Shown: one piece after another, positions 45,392-55,031 of the stretch | Numbering within the stretch: the first letter of the stretch is position 1 | Layout of the letters: each line of letters begins with the position of its first letter | Assembly: GCF_900166965.1 (NCBI RefSeq) | Contig: NZ_FUZI01000003.1 | Location: 372,001-436,000, forward strand | Direction of reading: 5' to 3' | Length of the DNA: 64,000 nucleotides | DNA from: Photobacterium piscicola | GTDB taxonomy: Bacteria > Pseudomonadota > Gammaproteobacteria > Enterobacterales > Vibrionaceae | The notes under the pieces: generated by a model | What the model was told of the DNA's origin: nothing | What the model saw: only the letters and a program-made list of their open reading frames with translations | Databases searched by the model: none | Translations under genes and position numbers: made by a program

Positions 45392-46640
45392 CAGAGTCCC
45401 TTTAGGGAATGACGGGGGTTAGTTAGTGCATTTATTGTTGAAAATGATGCAGCCTATTATCCGTCATCTCGGAAGTCGAGGAACGAAGGCTATCCGTGAT
45501 CTATTCACCGCGTATTTGAGCCTCAAAGATGCCAATGAAAATACGTTAGAATCCCACCGAAAACACTAACTCTACGACGCGTGGATAATAGATTCCCTAT
45601 CTCCCTCGTGGGCATTCACTGTAGGGAATGACAGGGGTTGGTTAGTGCATTCATTGTTGAAAATGATACAGCCGATTATCCGCCATATCGGAAGTCGATG
45701 GACGAGGGCTATCCGTGATCTATTCACCACGTGTTTGAGCATTACAGACACCTGCGAATACAGTCACTCTACAACGCGCAGATAGTAGATTCCCTATCTC
45801 GTTCGTAACCTCACTGTAGGGAATGACGGGGATTAGTTAATGCATTTATTGTTAAAAATGATGCAGCCTATTATCCGTCATCTCGGAAGGCGAGGAACGA
45901 GGGCTATCCGTGATCTATTCACCGCGTGATTGAGCATAAAAGACACCAATGAATACAGTCACTCTACAACGTATGGTTAGTAGATTCCCTATCTCGTTCG
46001 TAACCTCACTGTAGGGAATGACGGGGATTAGTTAGTGCATTTATTGTTGAAAATGATGCAGCCTATTATCCGTTATCTCGGAAGTCGAGGAACGAGGGCT
46101 ATCCGTGATCTATTCACCACGTATTTGAGCATTACAGACGTCAGCAAAAACAAGTACTCTACAACGCGCGGAGAGTAGATTCCCTATCGCCCTCGCGGGC
46201 ATTCACTGTAGGGAATGACGGGGTTGAGGGTGGCATTTATCGAAAGGAATGACAAAGGTTATTTTCTCGTCATCCCGGAAGTTGAGGAACAAAACTATCC
46301 GGGATCTATTCACCGCATGTTTGAGCATCACAGGCATCAGCAAAAACAAGTACTCTACAACGCGTGGATAGTAGATTCCCTATCGCCCTCGCGGGCATTC
46401 ACTGTAGGGAATGACGGGGGTTAGTTAGTGCATTTATTGTTGAAAATGATACAGCCTATTATCCGTCATCCCGGAAGTTGAGGAACGAAACTATCCGGGA
46501 TCTATTCACCGCGTGCTTGAGCATTACAGACATCAGCAAAAAAAGTATTCTACAACGCGTGGATAGTAGATTCCCTATCGCCCTCGCGGGCATTCACTGT
46601 AGGGAATGACGGGGTTAAGTTGGCATTCGTTGTAGGGAAT
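45392..46640. repeat. Array of alternating palindromic repeats, about 196-bp period
   Basis: Two palindromic units alternate. Unit A (attccctat...tagggaat) is at 45395-45412 (truncated), 45592-45629, 45789-45824, 45984-46019, 46179-46216, 46375-46412 and 46570-46607, with a partial at 46624-46640. Unit B (tccg-t/g-gat hairpin ending gatctattcacc) has its gatct at 45498, 45717, 45912, 46107, 46303 and 46499. Spacing is 219, 195, 195, 196 and 196. Copies to the right are more alike. No credible gene is inside. It resembles tandemly grown intergenic palindromic elements rather than CRISPR. Confidence 0.85.
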
Positions 46641-46655
46641 GGCGGGGGTAAAGTA

Positions 46656-46701
46656 ACTCGATGACTCGATGACTCGATGACTCGATGACTCGATGACTCG
46701 A
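46656..46701 (+). repeat. 8-bp tandem repeat actcgatg
   Basis: Five complete units and a partial sixth, directly after the palindromic array and just before the hypA terminator. Confidence 0.9.
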
Positions 46702-46717
46702 ACCTGATTTTCCTCCA

Positions 46718-46758
46718 ACAAAAAGGCCATATCAGTATTAACTGATACAGCCTTTTTT
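46718..46758 (-). terminator. Terminator of hypBCDEA
   Basis: aaaaggc...gcctttt with atatcagt/actgatac inside; downstream of leftward hypA. Confidence 0.85.
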
Positions 46759-46774
46759 TAGCGATAATCGCTAC

Positions 46775-47131
46775 TTATGCGTCTTTGCTTTGCTCGACTT
46801 CAAGCTGCATTAGCATTAGATCTTCACCATCAAGTACCTGAGTATGATTACTACCGCAATGCTGACAAATAATGCTGCGCTCGTTATGAATGGTTTCTTG
46901 ACCACATTCGAGGCAGGATAACACCAGCGGCTGAATGTTCATTTCAAACTCAGCGTCATGGCAAATACCTTCCAGCTTAAAAGTCTGAAAAGCGGTTTCA
47001 AGTAAGGCAGGTTCTACCCCACTTAAAATGCCGACTTTAATCGCAACACGGGTGACTTTGTCTGCATTGTTATCACGAGCATGTTGTTCGCATTGTTCGA
47101 TTAAAGCGCCAACAATGGAATACTCATGCAT
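46775..47131 (-). CDS. hypA: Hydrogenase nickel insertion protein HypA
   Basis: A 118-residue metallochaperone delivering nickel to HyaB with HypB. The N-terminal [12 protein letters not shown] has the nickel-binding His2. The zinc site has two CxxC pairs, CLECGQ and CQHCGS. Last gene of hypBCDEA, overlapping hypE by one base (TAATG), so translationally coupled. Confidence 0.95.
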   Translation of the reverse strand: MHEYSIVGALIEQCEQHARDNNADKVTRVAIKVGILSGVEPALLETAFQTFKLEGICHDAEFEMNIQPLVLSCLECGQETIHNERSIICQHCGSNHTQVLDGEDLMLMQLEVEQSKDA

Positions 47132-48162
47132 TAACAGATCCTCGGTAATAATTCACCTTGAGGAAGGTCAAGATAACGACGACTACCCCAACCACTGGTT
47201 AAAATTACACGACCAGTATGATCATTATTAACTGAACCAATCACAGCTGCGTTTTCACAAGCGGCAAAGGCTTCAAGCACTTCTAATGCTTTTTGCGCTT
47301 GTGCTTGAGGCAATGCAATAATAAAGGTGCCTTCGTTGGCTAAATCAAACGGTTCAAACCCGTATAATTCACATAGGCCACGCACTTCTTCACTGACAGG
47401 AACATCATCTTCAACAAGGCTAATACCCACATCAGATGCTTGCGCCCACTCGTTTAATACCGCAGATAAACCGCCACGGGTTGCATCACGCATTGCATGA
47501 ATATCAAGCCCTGCCGCAATTAATGCTTCAACCGCAGGCCATAGCGTATTGCAATCACTGATAAGCTCAGATTCAAGGGTTAAGCCTTCACGCGCCATTA
47601 AAATAGCCGCGCCATGACGACCGACATCGCGCGATACAATAATTGCATCACCATCAGCAAGATTACGTACTGAAATACCTGATTGCATGATTTTACCAAC
47701 ACCGGTGGTATTAATAAAAATACCGTCAGCACACCCTTTAGGCACTACTTTAGTATCACCACAAACGATTTTAGCACCTGAAATGCTTAACTCGTTGGCC
47801 ATGCTACTCACGATGGTTTTAAGCTTATCGATTTCAAACCCTTCTTCGATAATCACACTACAACTTAAATATTGCGGTTGTGCGCCCATCATCGCTAAAT
47901 CATTCACAGTGCCTGCAATGGCTAATTTACCGATGTTACCACCAGCAAAAAACAACGGTGACACTGTAAATGAATCAGTGGTAAAGGCTGTTTTGCCTTC
48001 AAGGGTTAATACCGCAGCATCTTCTTCACTACGCAAAATCGCATTATCAAACGCTTTAAAGAATAAACCTTTAATGAGTTTATTCATTTCTTGACCGCCA
48101 CCGCCATGACTTAGTTGAATAGATTTTGTAGTCGATAAAGCGGAGAAATCTTGTTCACTCAT
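47131..48162 (-). CDS. hypE: Carbamoyl dehydratase HypE
   Basis: A 343-residue enzyme that turns the carbamoyl group on its C-terminal cysteine into thiocyanate, the source of the iron cyanide ligands. It ends PRIC as required. The N-terminal [12 protein letters not shown] and [16 protein letters not shown] are typical, as is GDTKVVPKG for ATP binding. It depends on HypF for carbamoylation, which makes the divergent HypF-like neighbour notable. Overlaps hypD by 4 bases. Confidence 0.96.
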   Translation of the reverse strand: MSEQDFSALSTTKSIQLSHGGGGQEMNKLIKGLFFKAFDNAILRSEEDAAVLTLEGKTAFTTDSFTVSPLFFAGGNIGKLAIAGTVNDLAMMGAQPQYLSCSVIIEEGFEIDKLKTIVSSMANELSISGAKIVCGDTKVVPKGCADGIFINTTGVGKIMQSGISVRNLADGDAIIVSRDVGRHGAAILMAREGLTLESELISDCNTLWPAVEALIAAGLDIHAMRDATRGGLSAVLNEWAQASDVGISLVEDDVPVSEEVRGLCELYGFEPFDLANEGTFIIALPQAQAQKALEVLEAFAACENAAVIGSVNNDHTGRVILTSGWGSRRYLDLPQGELLPRIC

Positions 48163-49280
48163 TTTACACCTCGGTAACGGAAATACGCATTACACGCACC
48201 TTCTGAACTCACCATGCAACTGCCAAGTGGCGTTTGTGGCGTACAACCACGACCAAAGACTTTACAATCTTTTGGCTTTGCTAAACCACGCAAAATATCA
48301 CCGCATTGACAGGCTTTATGATCATCAATCGGTGTCATTGGCAAGCAAGCAGCAAATTTAATTTCAGCATCACGATGACGATATTTTGCATTAAGTTGTA
48401 ATGCTGAGTTAGCAATCGGACCTAAACCACGCCAGCGGAAACTATCACGAATATCAAAACAACGTTTAACCGCCGCTTGAGCAACCGTATTACCTTCTTC
48501 TGTTACCGCGCGTGTGTATTGCACATCAAGTTCAGCAATGCCTGCTACTCTTTGCTTGGTTAAGCGCAGAATAGATTCCATCACATCAACGGGTTCAAAC
48601 CCTGCAACCACGACTGGCGTTTGGTATTTTTCAACTACCGAGCGATAAATTTTGGCACCTTCAATGACACTTACGTGTGAAGGACCAATAAACGCATTTA
48701 CTTTCACTGCAGGATCAGCCATTACTACATCAATTGCAGGTGGCACTAATACATGGTTAATATGAAAGTAAAGGTTATTGATCTGACGTTGCTCGGCGAG
48801 TTCAATCAAAATAGCCGTCATTGGGGTTGAGGTTTCAAAGCCAATCGCAAAGAAAACCACGTCTTTATCTGGATTATCAAGCGCAATGGCTAAACAATCT
48901 AACGGATCGTAAATTGGTCGAATATCACACCCTTGAGCGCGATATTGTGCCAAGCTGCCTTTTGAACCAGGAACACGAATCATGTCGCCTAAAGTAACTA
49001 AAATCACATTAGGTTGACTCGCTAATGCCGCAGCGTGATCAATGCGCTCTTTAGGCATAACACACACAGGACAACCTGGGCCGTGAATAAAATCAATATT
49101 CTCGGGTAATAGCTGCTTTAAACCATACTTCATAATGGTATGAGTATGACCACCACACACTTCCATTACTTGCATCGGCTCAGGTAAATCAACCGCAAGT
49201 TGCTTAATCTGTTCAGCTAAACTCAATACTGTATCGGCATCACGAAAGCCTTCATACAGTTTTTTTAGATCGAAACTCAT
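48159..49280 (-). CDS. hypD: Hydrogenase iron-ligand assembly protein HypD
   Basis: A 373-residue iron-sulfur protein that with HypC builds the Fe(CN)2CO unit. It shows EVCGGHTHTIMKYGL, GPGCPVCVMP and the cysteine-rich C-terminus (CQCGDILRG, GRGCTPQTPLGSCMVSSEG) that binds the 4Fe-4S cluster. Overlaps hypC and hypE by 4 bases each. Confidence 0.97.
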   Translation of the reverse strand: MSFDLKKLYEGFRDADTVLSLAEQIKQLAVDLPEPMQVMEVCGGHTHTIMKYGLKQLLPENIDFIHGPGCPVCVMPKERIDHAAALASQPNVILVTLGDMIRVPGSKGSLAQYRAQGCDIRPIYDPLDCLAIALDNPDKDVVFFAIGFETSTPMTAILIELAEQRQINNLYFHINHVLVPPAIDVVMADPAVKVNAFIGPSHVSVIEGAKIYRSVVEKYQTPVVVAGFEPVDVMESILRLTKQRVAGIAELDVQYTRAVTEEGNTVAQAAVKRCFDIRDSFRWRGLGPIANSALQLNAKYRHRDAEIKFAACLPMTPIDDHKACQCGDILRGLAKPKDCKVFGRGCTPQTPLGSCMVSSEGACNAYFRYRGVK

Positions 49281-49516
49281 ATTGGAAGTGGCCCTGATTC
49301 ATCCATAATAAACTGATACATTTCAAGACTTTCTTGCGCATCTTTATCATCAATTTTGCTCATGACAAAACCGATATGGATCAATACATACTCACCTATA
49401 GCAAGCGGGTCCATTAAGAGATGACAGCTTACGCGACGTTTTACGCCCATAGTATCAACCGTGACGGTATTATCTTCGTGAATCTCTACAACTTGCGATG
49501 GAATCGATAAACACAT
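49277..49516 (-). CDS. hypC: Hydrogenase assembly chaperone HypC
   Basis: A 79-residue HypC/HybG chaperone carrying the iron unit to the large subunit. Cys2 in MCLSIPSQVVEI is the essential residue, with VKRRVSCHLL and YVLIHIGFVMSKID typical of the beta-barrel. Between hypB (2-base gap) and hypD (4-base overlap). Confidence 0.96.
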   Translation of the reverse strand: MCLSIPSQVVEIHEDNTVTVDTMGVKRRVSCHLLMDPLAIGEYVLIHIGFVMSKIDDKDAQESLEMYQFIMDESGPLPI

Positions 49517-49518
49517 AA

Positions 49519-50253
49519 TTACGCTTCCTGTGGACGTTGATTAGCGGTTAGCCACTTAACTAAAGGCGCAAAAGTTGCTTCATCTTTGGTTGATAGCGTA
49601 ATCACTTCAACATTAGGATTCAGTTTCTTCAGTTGTGCTTTCGCTTCATCAATGCTGAAATCAAAATACGGTAATAGATCGCATTTAGTGATCAGAACCA
49701 CATCCGCCCGACGAAACATCACTGGGTATTTTTCAATCTTGTCGTCGCCTTCTGGAACAGAAACTAAAACAATATTTTTATGCGTACCCACATCGTAACT
49801 TGCAGGACAAACTAAGTTACCCACGTTCTCAACAAAGCAAATATCAAGATTTTTAAGATCAACATGGTGTAACGCACCGTGAACCATGAAGGCATCAAGG
49901 TGACACGCAGAACCTGTTTGAATTTGGTATGCGTCAATACCGTGTGCTTTTAGGCGATCAGCATCACGCGAAGTTTCTAAATCACCTTCAATAACTGCAT
50001 ATTTTAAATCGGTATACTTATGTAAATGCTCCAGTAATGTGGTTTTACCGCTACCAGGGCTACTCATCAAATTAAATGCAGTCACATTTTGTGCTTCAAA
50101 ATGGGCGCGATTATGTGCAGCCTCCACATCATTCTTATCTAGAATTTTATGAATAACTGATAATGTCTTTTTATCATTTAATTGAGGGTTTGCTTGTAGT
50201 TGGTGATGATGATGATCACCTCTTGGTAATGAACAACCGCAATCTTGGCACAT
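49519..50253 (-). CDS. hypB: Hydrogenase nickel GTPase HypB
   Basis: A 244-residue GTPase that drives nickel insertion with HypA. The N-terminal MCQDCGCSLP holds the high-affinity CxxCGC nickel site, followed by a short His run (HHHHQ). The P-loop is SSPGSGKTTLLEH, and ENVGNLVCPASYDVG and TKCDLLPYFDF follow. First gene of the hyp operon, facing the hya operon from the right. Confidence 0.97.
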   Translation of the reverse strand: MCQDCGCSLPRGDHHHHQLQANPQLNDKKTLSVIHKILDKNDVEAAHNRAHFEAQNVTAFNLMSSPGSGKTTLLEHLHKYTDLKYAVIEGDLETSRDADRLKAHGIDAYQIQTGSACHLDAFMVHGALHHVDLKNLDICFVENVGNLVCPASYDVGTHKNIVLVSVPEGDDKIEKYPVMFRRADVVLITKCDLLPYFDFSIDEAKAQLKKLNPNVEVITLSTKDEATFAPLVKWLTANQRPQEA

Positions 50254-50664
50254 ATGAACTCCAGCATAGAGGGGCTTTCAGCTATCGTTTTAATCAAAAA
50301 ATGGCTAAACGGTAGGAAAATTAAACAGGATTCAGTTCAGATTATTGAACACTCAAATTCTGAGAATTATGAGTGTCGATTATCTATGCTTTAAGCGGAT
50401 AAATCAATTTGTGTGATAATTTATTTAGCGGATCATTAGATTGATTATATATATATATCGTCCTTACTGATGAACTGATAAAGTATGTGTTTACAATTCA
50501 GTTTAGCTTCAGACTTAATGACAATGATATGACATAACCCTAAATTTTGACGCGTATGTTATGTCATAAGCACTTCAAGATTAATCACGATGAGACTTGC
50601 TTTTAATGCTCTCTCACGCCTTCTTGAATAAGAATGTTATTCATCGAACAAAAGAGAAACCATA
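50254..50664. promoter_or_regulatory. Divergent promoter region with 11-bp inverted repeat
   Basis: Region between leftward hypB and the rightward periplasmic-protein gene. tatgacataac (50528-50538) and gttatgtcata (50558-50568) are perfect inverted copies 19 bases apart, suitable for a dimeric regulator. A short (ta)n run lies near 50448-50459. No coding frame. Confidence 0.5.
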
Positions 50665-51240
50665 ATGCAAACAAAAACATCTAACTTAAAAACCAAGCTT
50701 CTAAAATTAGCTGCACCCGTTGCGTTAGCTTGTGCATTTGCAGCTGCACCAACAGTAGCGATGGCTCAAGATGCTCCGAATGCCTCTGTGGTAGCATCTC
50801 AAAAAATCACAGCAGAGCAACAACACGTTGCCGCTGAAATTGGTAAAATCCAGCAAGAACTTGCTGCTATTCGTGTGAAAACATTAAAAGCAAACCCGCA
50901 ACTGATCACTGAGATGAAAGCTTACGAAACAGCATTTAACAATAAAGTTAAAGCAATGGGCTACCAACCAGAAAAACTAATCAAGCGTGCTCAAGAAATT
51001 CAAGTTGAAGCAACGAAGAAAGACATTTCAAATGACAAGCGTACTGAGTTGATTAAAGAATTCACAACTATTCGTACTACGCTTGAGAAGCAACAACGTT
51101 CAATCTTAAATGATCCTGCAATCAGCAAGCAAGACAAGCAAGTACAAGATGACGTTATTGATGCAATGAAAAAGCAAGATTCAAAAACAACTGATCTACT
51201 AAAACAATTAGATCAACTTGTTATGCAATTTAAAAAATAA
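50665..51240 (+). CDS. Periplasmic helical protein of unknown function
   Basis: A 191-residue protein with a clear signal peptide (AAPVALACAFAAAPTVAMAQ). The rest is almost entirely charged helix (HVAAEIGKIQQELAAIRVKTLK, then KQQRSILNDPAISKQDKQVQ), likely a coiled coil, with no cysteine in the mature chain. It loosely recalls small periplasmic stress or chaperone proteins such as Spy, but lacks a clear LTxxQ motif. It is monocistronic with a strong terminator. Function unknown. Confidence 0.75.
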   Translation: MQTKTSNLKTKLLKLAAPVALACAFAAAPTVAMAQDAPNASVVASQKITAEQQHVAAEIGKIQQELAAIRVKTLKANPQLITEMKAYETAFNNKVKAMGYQPEKLIKRAQEIQVEATKKDISNDKRTELIKEFTTIRTTLEKQQRSILNDPAISKQDKQVQDDVIDAMKKQDSKTTDLLKQLDQLVMQFKK

Positions 51241-51275
51241 TTGCGCAAAATAACTGAATAAGCTTTTATTCAAAA

Positions 51276-51305
51276 AAAAGGATAATCAAACGATTATCCT
51301 TTTTT
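51276..51305. terminator. Terminator after the periplasmic protein gene
   Basis: aaaaggataatc / gattatcctttt stem, A- and T-flanked, between convergent genes. Confidence 0.9.
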
Positions 51306-51343
51306 ATATCTACTGTTTTATCTCTAATGAATAGAATATATAA

Positions 51344-51739
51344 CTACAGTTTAACCGCTTGATTTTGACTTAACAATTTCATGCCGTTAATGATTTTTGC
51401 AAACCACACCACTATCGCAACGATAGCAATAGCACCACCAATAAACGGTAATACGTTCAACGCCTTATCCAGAATCTCACTATGAATCCAGTATTCAGCA
51501 CCTGCAATCATGCCCGTTGTTGTTGCTGCCGACACACCCAACACCACAAAAAAAGTAAGAAACAAAAAGAAGCTACGAATAATGGTGTAGTAATGGCTAT
51601 AGGCAACTTCATCAGCGCCTTTATCAAGTTTATAGCCAGCATAAATAATGGCGATAATCCCTGATAATAATAAAGTAAACGGGGTTAGAAAGCTGGCAAT
51701 ATATGCAAACCAAATACCCTTTTTATGTTCTTCCGTCAT
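51344..51739 (-). CDS. Small integral membrane protein
   Basis: About 131 residues with three or four membrane helices (WFAYIASFLTPFTLLLSGIIAIIYAGY, SFFLFLTFFVVLGVSAA, and ALNVLPFIGGAIAIVAIVVWF). The pattern resembles DUF4870-type proteins of unknown function; this is a loose match. I prefer the ATG at 51739 (MTEEHKKG), with an adjacent ATG at 51742 equally possible. Nothing around it indicates a role. Confidence 0.65.
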   Translation of the reverse strand: MTEEHKKGIWFAYIASFLTPFTLLLSGIIAIIYAGYKLDKGADEVAYSHYYTIIRSFFLFLTFFVVLGVSAATTTGMIAGAEYWIHSEILDKALNVLPFIGGAIAIVAIVVWFAKIINGMKLLSQNQAVKL

Positions 51740-51885
51740 CATATGGTCCGAATAAATAAGCAATGTATAAGTTAATTATCACTGATATTTACTTGAGTTC
51801 AAGTTTCGCTCTAAATTACGATGATCGGGATCAACTTCTCGATCATTACTGTCGCTAGGGTCTGCTATAACGCCCTAAACGAACA

Positions 51886-51912
51886 CATGCCTGCGATAAA
51901 TCGACAGGCATG
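51886..51912 (-). terminator. Hairpin downstream of hutZ
   Basis: catgcctg / caggcatg 8-bp stem with an inner cga/tcg pair, after the leftward hutZ. A T run is lacking, so termination is uncertain. Confidence 0.4.
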
Positions 51913-51947
51913 AGTAGGTTTATTTTACGGCTGCGAACAAATGCTAT

Positions 51948-52505
51948 TTATAATTTATCCGTTGGCGTTTCAATTTCAGAGCCATCTTTAATCCGACGGT
52001 GACCTTGTTCTAAATGAACAAAATCCACTAAATCATCACCACTAACTTGAAACGCTTTACCAAACCCTTTTACAAATAGCCCTTGCGTTGGTGCTAAGCG
52101 GAATAAGACAAAATCTTCTAAGCCACTTAAACCATCAATTATCTCACCAAAGCGATCCCGTAACGCTACCACTGCCGATGTCCAACGATCACTATTACGC
52201 TCAACCACACTCACATCAGCTTCAAAGGTTAATCGTTTACGGGCATACAACGTTTTGGCCGTGGTTTCATCTTCAATCATCATGAGAGAGACTTGAGGAT
52301 TTTCCAGTAAATTACGCGCATGCTTGGCAATCTGACTAATTAAGACGTAATACCCATCATCAAGTAACGCAAAAGGTGCATAACTAACATTAGGTTTGCC
52401 ATTAATATCAACCGTCGCCAGTTGCAGTGTTAAACACGCTTCACGAAATTCTTTAATCTCTGGTCCTAAACGGTTTTGCAGTCGTTCTTGTTTTACTTCA
52501 CCCAT
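51948..52505 (-). CDS. hutZ: Haem-degrading/utilisation protein HutZ
   Basis: A 185-residue split-barrel protein of the HugZ/HutZ family, which degrades haem to release iron in V. cholerae. Typical blocks are EFREACLTLQLATVDINGKPNVSYAPFALLDDGYYVLISQIAKHARNLLENPQVSLMMIED (shown as separate short motifs: SYAPF, QIAKHARNLL, SLMMIED) and RKRLTFEADV. Last gene of hutW-hutX-hutZ; HutX hands haem to it. Confidence 0.93.
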   Translation of the reverse strand: MGEVKQERLQNRLGPEIKEFREACLTLQLATVDINGKPNVSYAPFALLDDGYYVLISQIAKHARNLLENPQVSLMMIEDETTAKTLYARKRLTFEADVSVVERNSDRWTSAVVALRDRFGEIIDGLSGLEDFVLFRLAPTQGLFVKGFGKAFQVSGDDLVDFVHLEQGHRRIKDGSEIETPTDKL

Positions 52506-52636
52506 TTTATTTCCCTTCTTCCTTTTTAATGCAGACTGACTAACATTCTATTTTTATATTGTTATTATATTTTTAACTCATGTTTTTAAAATAATGGTTC
52601 TTTTTAACTAATGACGGGGTCTCATAAACCAAACAT

Positions 52637-53164
52637 TTAATTTGCTAGTAGTTTGAGCTGTTGAAATTTTTCAATTTGATCTGAGAATAAGTTGCGCTGT
52701 TTATCTCGCCCCAAATAGACTTTAAAGATACATTCACCGTGTTCGGCAAAGAAACCTATAAAATAGCTTTCCTGACCCATAAATGGCTTACTGACTAATG
52801 CAATATGCTCAACTAAATCTAATCGTAGATGACCATGTAATTCACCCTCTTTACCCATTAAATTATAGTAACCGCGGGCTAATTTTCCTTTGGGAAACGG
52901 TGCTTTTACTTCAAAGATAGATCCCATTGAATGCACGATGGCCGTAACTGGCCCCCAACTCGGTAATACCTCTACGATGGTTTGTGCCACATTGCCAGCC
53001 AATGGAAAAACTAACTCAGATGGCAGCGATAACACCACTTCACCTTCTGTAACCTGTAGTTGTTCAGCAATTGCACCTGCATGAAGTTTTTCATCCTGCT
53101 GCAATATTTGAGCAACTTTCGTTTTTAATTCATCATGAGAATAGCGAGTAAACACAGTTATCAT
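52637..53164 (-). CDS. hutX: Haem carrier protein HutX
   Basis: A 175-residue cytoplasmic haem-binding protein of the HutX/ChuX family. Blocks are ITEGEVVLSLP-like (VTEGEVVLSLPSE), AIVHSMGSIFEVKAPFP, and ESYFIGFFAEHGECIFKVY. It delivers haem to HutZ in V. cholerae. It sits between hutW and hutZ, with a 131-base gap to hutZ. Confidence 0.94.
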   Translation of the reverse strand: MITVFTRYSHDELKTKVAQILQQDEKLHAGAIAEQLQVTEGEVVLSLPSELVFPLAGNVAQTIVEVLPSWGPVTAIVHSMGSIFEVKAPFPKGKLARGYYNLMGKEGELHGHLRLDLVEHIALVSKPFMGQESYFIGFFAEHGECIFKVYLGRDKQRNLFSDQIEKFQQLKLLAN

Positions 53165-53206
53165 CCTTTTAATTACAATTAGCTAATAAATTTAATTTTC
53201 ACACGG

Positions 53207-54637
53207 TTAAGATTGTGCTTTTACCGTTGCAGTCGTTATTACTTGAATCAAGGCTTGCGCCAGTGTTACCGCCCAAAATTGCCCCGCTAACGTCAGATTT
53301 AAATAGCGGTGATGCCCGAGTTGTTCTATTTCAACAAAACCATGTTGTTGCCACTGTTGAAATAATGGCATGCAAAAACTAAACAATGGCCAACCGGCTT
53401 GCTTATCGAGTTGTTTTGCAACAATCACTCCACGATCAAAGCCCGCTTTAATTGCCGTATTAACCGCAGCATGAGGTGATGATTTAACCATCATCGCGAG
53501 TGGAATTCGTTGGTTATTAACATCATCCATATAACGTTCAAGTTTGCGATGTTGCATATAACCATAACCGCCAACATTGCCCCCTGCACCCGCCCCTAGC
53601 GGTAAGACTTCTGCGGTGGTTTTAGCAAGACTGTTATAGCAACTTCGTTCGCGGTTATCGCGCGCCCAATGATTAACACTTAAACGGCGTAGATGATGTT
53701 TAGCCATATAATCTACCCCCATTTCAAACATTGAAGCTTTAGTCATAGTATCAGCCGGCTCTGGTAAACGGCCTTGTTCAACCATTTTCCCCATTGGCGT
53801 ATTGCCCATTTCAATCAGCTGATATAAATCAACACCATGGGCACCAGAATCAAGAAAATCATTTAAATCTTGTTGCCACACATCAAGATTCTGGTATGGC
53901 AGTCCATAGAGTAAATCAATCACAATTGGCGCTTGATCGGTTGCCGCTAACTCATTGACGCGTTTCAGCACTATGTCACGATCATCTAAACGTTTTGCTT
54001 TACGGCGCACTTGTGTATCAAAACTTTGCACACCAAAAGAAAAACGGTTAAACCCGCCTTCAAGTGCCGATTCAAACATTTCATCGCTAAAACGGTTAAT
54101 TCGCCCTTCTAGCGTTAACTCACAATCAGAGGCTAACGGAAAGTGATGGCGAATCATGGTGCCGAGTTGTTTAATTTGTGCCGCAGTTAAATCTGTCGGA
54201 GTACCGCCACCAATATAGACCGCTTGAAAAGGTGCAGCCTGCGTCCATGGTTGCGCGGCTTTATACTTAAGCTCAACCATTAATGCTGCAAAATAATCAT
54301 CAATCAGACGTTGGCTTGATGCATATTCAAAAAAACTACAATAAGTACAACGTACACGACAAAATGGAATATGAACGTATAAACAACGCTTATTAAAAGG
54401 TGGGTCTGTTAGCTGCAAAATCTGCTGTGCTAACGGCTGTATTTGGTCTGGAGCAATAGGATTATGACTGCCACCACCAGCATGTGCCGATAATTTACGT
54501 CGAAAACCAAATCGCAACGGATCCGGCGTATTTTCTCCAAATATATCACCACCAAAACTAGATATATCCAAACTAGCTGGCGTATTTATAGGCAATATAG
54601 GTTGTTCGGCATTTATCATATTAATGGCTATATCCAC
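53207..54637 (-). CDS. hutW: Radical-SAM haem utilisation protein HutW
   Basis: A 476-residue radical-SAM protein of the HemW-like group. The cluster site is CRVRCTYCSFF (CxxxCxxC), with YIGGGTPTDL and GRINRFSDEMF following. HutW of V. cholerae has been shown to open haem anaerobically. I keep the GTG start at 54637, which has a GAGGGG site; the next ATG (54619) lacks one. First gene of hutW-hutX-hutZ, diverging from tonB across a Fur-like site. Together with HutZ it would cover low and high oxygen (inference). Confidence 0.92.
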   Translation of the reverse strand: MDIAINMINAEQPILPINTPASLDISSFGGDIFGENTPDPLRFGFRRKLSAHAGGGSHNPIAPDQIQPLAQQILQLTDPPFNKRCLYVHIPFCRVRCTYCSFFEYASSQRLIDDYFAALMVELKYKAAQPWTQAAPFQAVYIGGGTPTDLTAAQIKQLGTMIRHHFPLASDCELTLEGRINRFSDEMFESALEGGFNRFSFGVQSFDTQVRRKAKRLDDRDIVLKRVNELAATDQAPIVIDLLYGLPYQNLDVWQQDLNDFLDSGAHGVDLYQLIEMGNTPMGKMVEQGRLPEPADTMTKASMFEMGVDYMAKHHLRRLSVNHWARDNRERSCYNSLAKTTAEVLPLGAGAGGNVGGYGYMQHRKLERYMDDVNNQRIPLAMMVKSSPHAAVNTAIKAGFDRGVIVAKQLDKQAGWPLFSFCMPLFQQWQQHGFVEIEQLGHHRYLNLTLAGQFWAVTLAQALIQVITTATVKAQS

Positions 54638-54843
54638 TAGCCCCTCTTCAGTAACTTGTGATGTGTAACTTCGATAAGGTTGGCGACAAATCGACCCACA
54701 TCACATCATTTATGATTATTTGCTATCACTTTTCAAGCTGCTTATTTCAAGATATTTCAATGCAGAAACGGTGCATTGCCATTCCCATCAATGATTCTTT
54801 ATCTCATTTTCGGCCATGATATTTTGCATTGAATAATATTGCA

Positions 54844-54862
54844 AATGATAATTGATATTATT
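54844..54862. promoter_or_regulatory. Fur-like site between hutW and tonB
   Basis: aatgataattgatattatt resembles the 19-bp Fur consensus and lies in the divergent promoter region of the hut/tonB cluster. Confidence 0.6.
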
Positions 54863-55031
54863 CGCATTTCGTGGATAATGGCTAAAAATAAAGAGTCTAT
54901 ATTAATGGTTATCTAAGTAACCACATGAAAATGCTGACAAAACGGACTGTACACACAAGGGGTGGTATTTTGCATCAATATTCAATCACTATCGACAACG
55001 TTCTTTTTAGTGTTATTTTTAGGTAATAATA

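Noticed and set aside
46215..46424. 69-residue open frame inside the repeat array
   Set aside because: It runs through palindromic repeat units, has no family resemblance and would be shared in pieces by other units.
45392..46640. Repeat array as a CRISPR
   Set aside because: Repeats are long (about 196-bp period), imperfect and doubly palindromic, with no unique 30-40 bp spacers and no cas genes nearby.
47687..48094. 135-residue plus-strand frame opposite hypE
   Set aside because: Shadow of hypE; no independent support.
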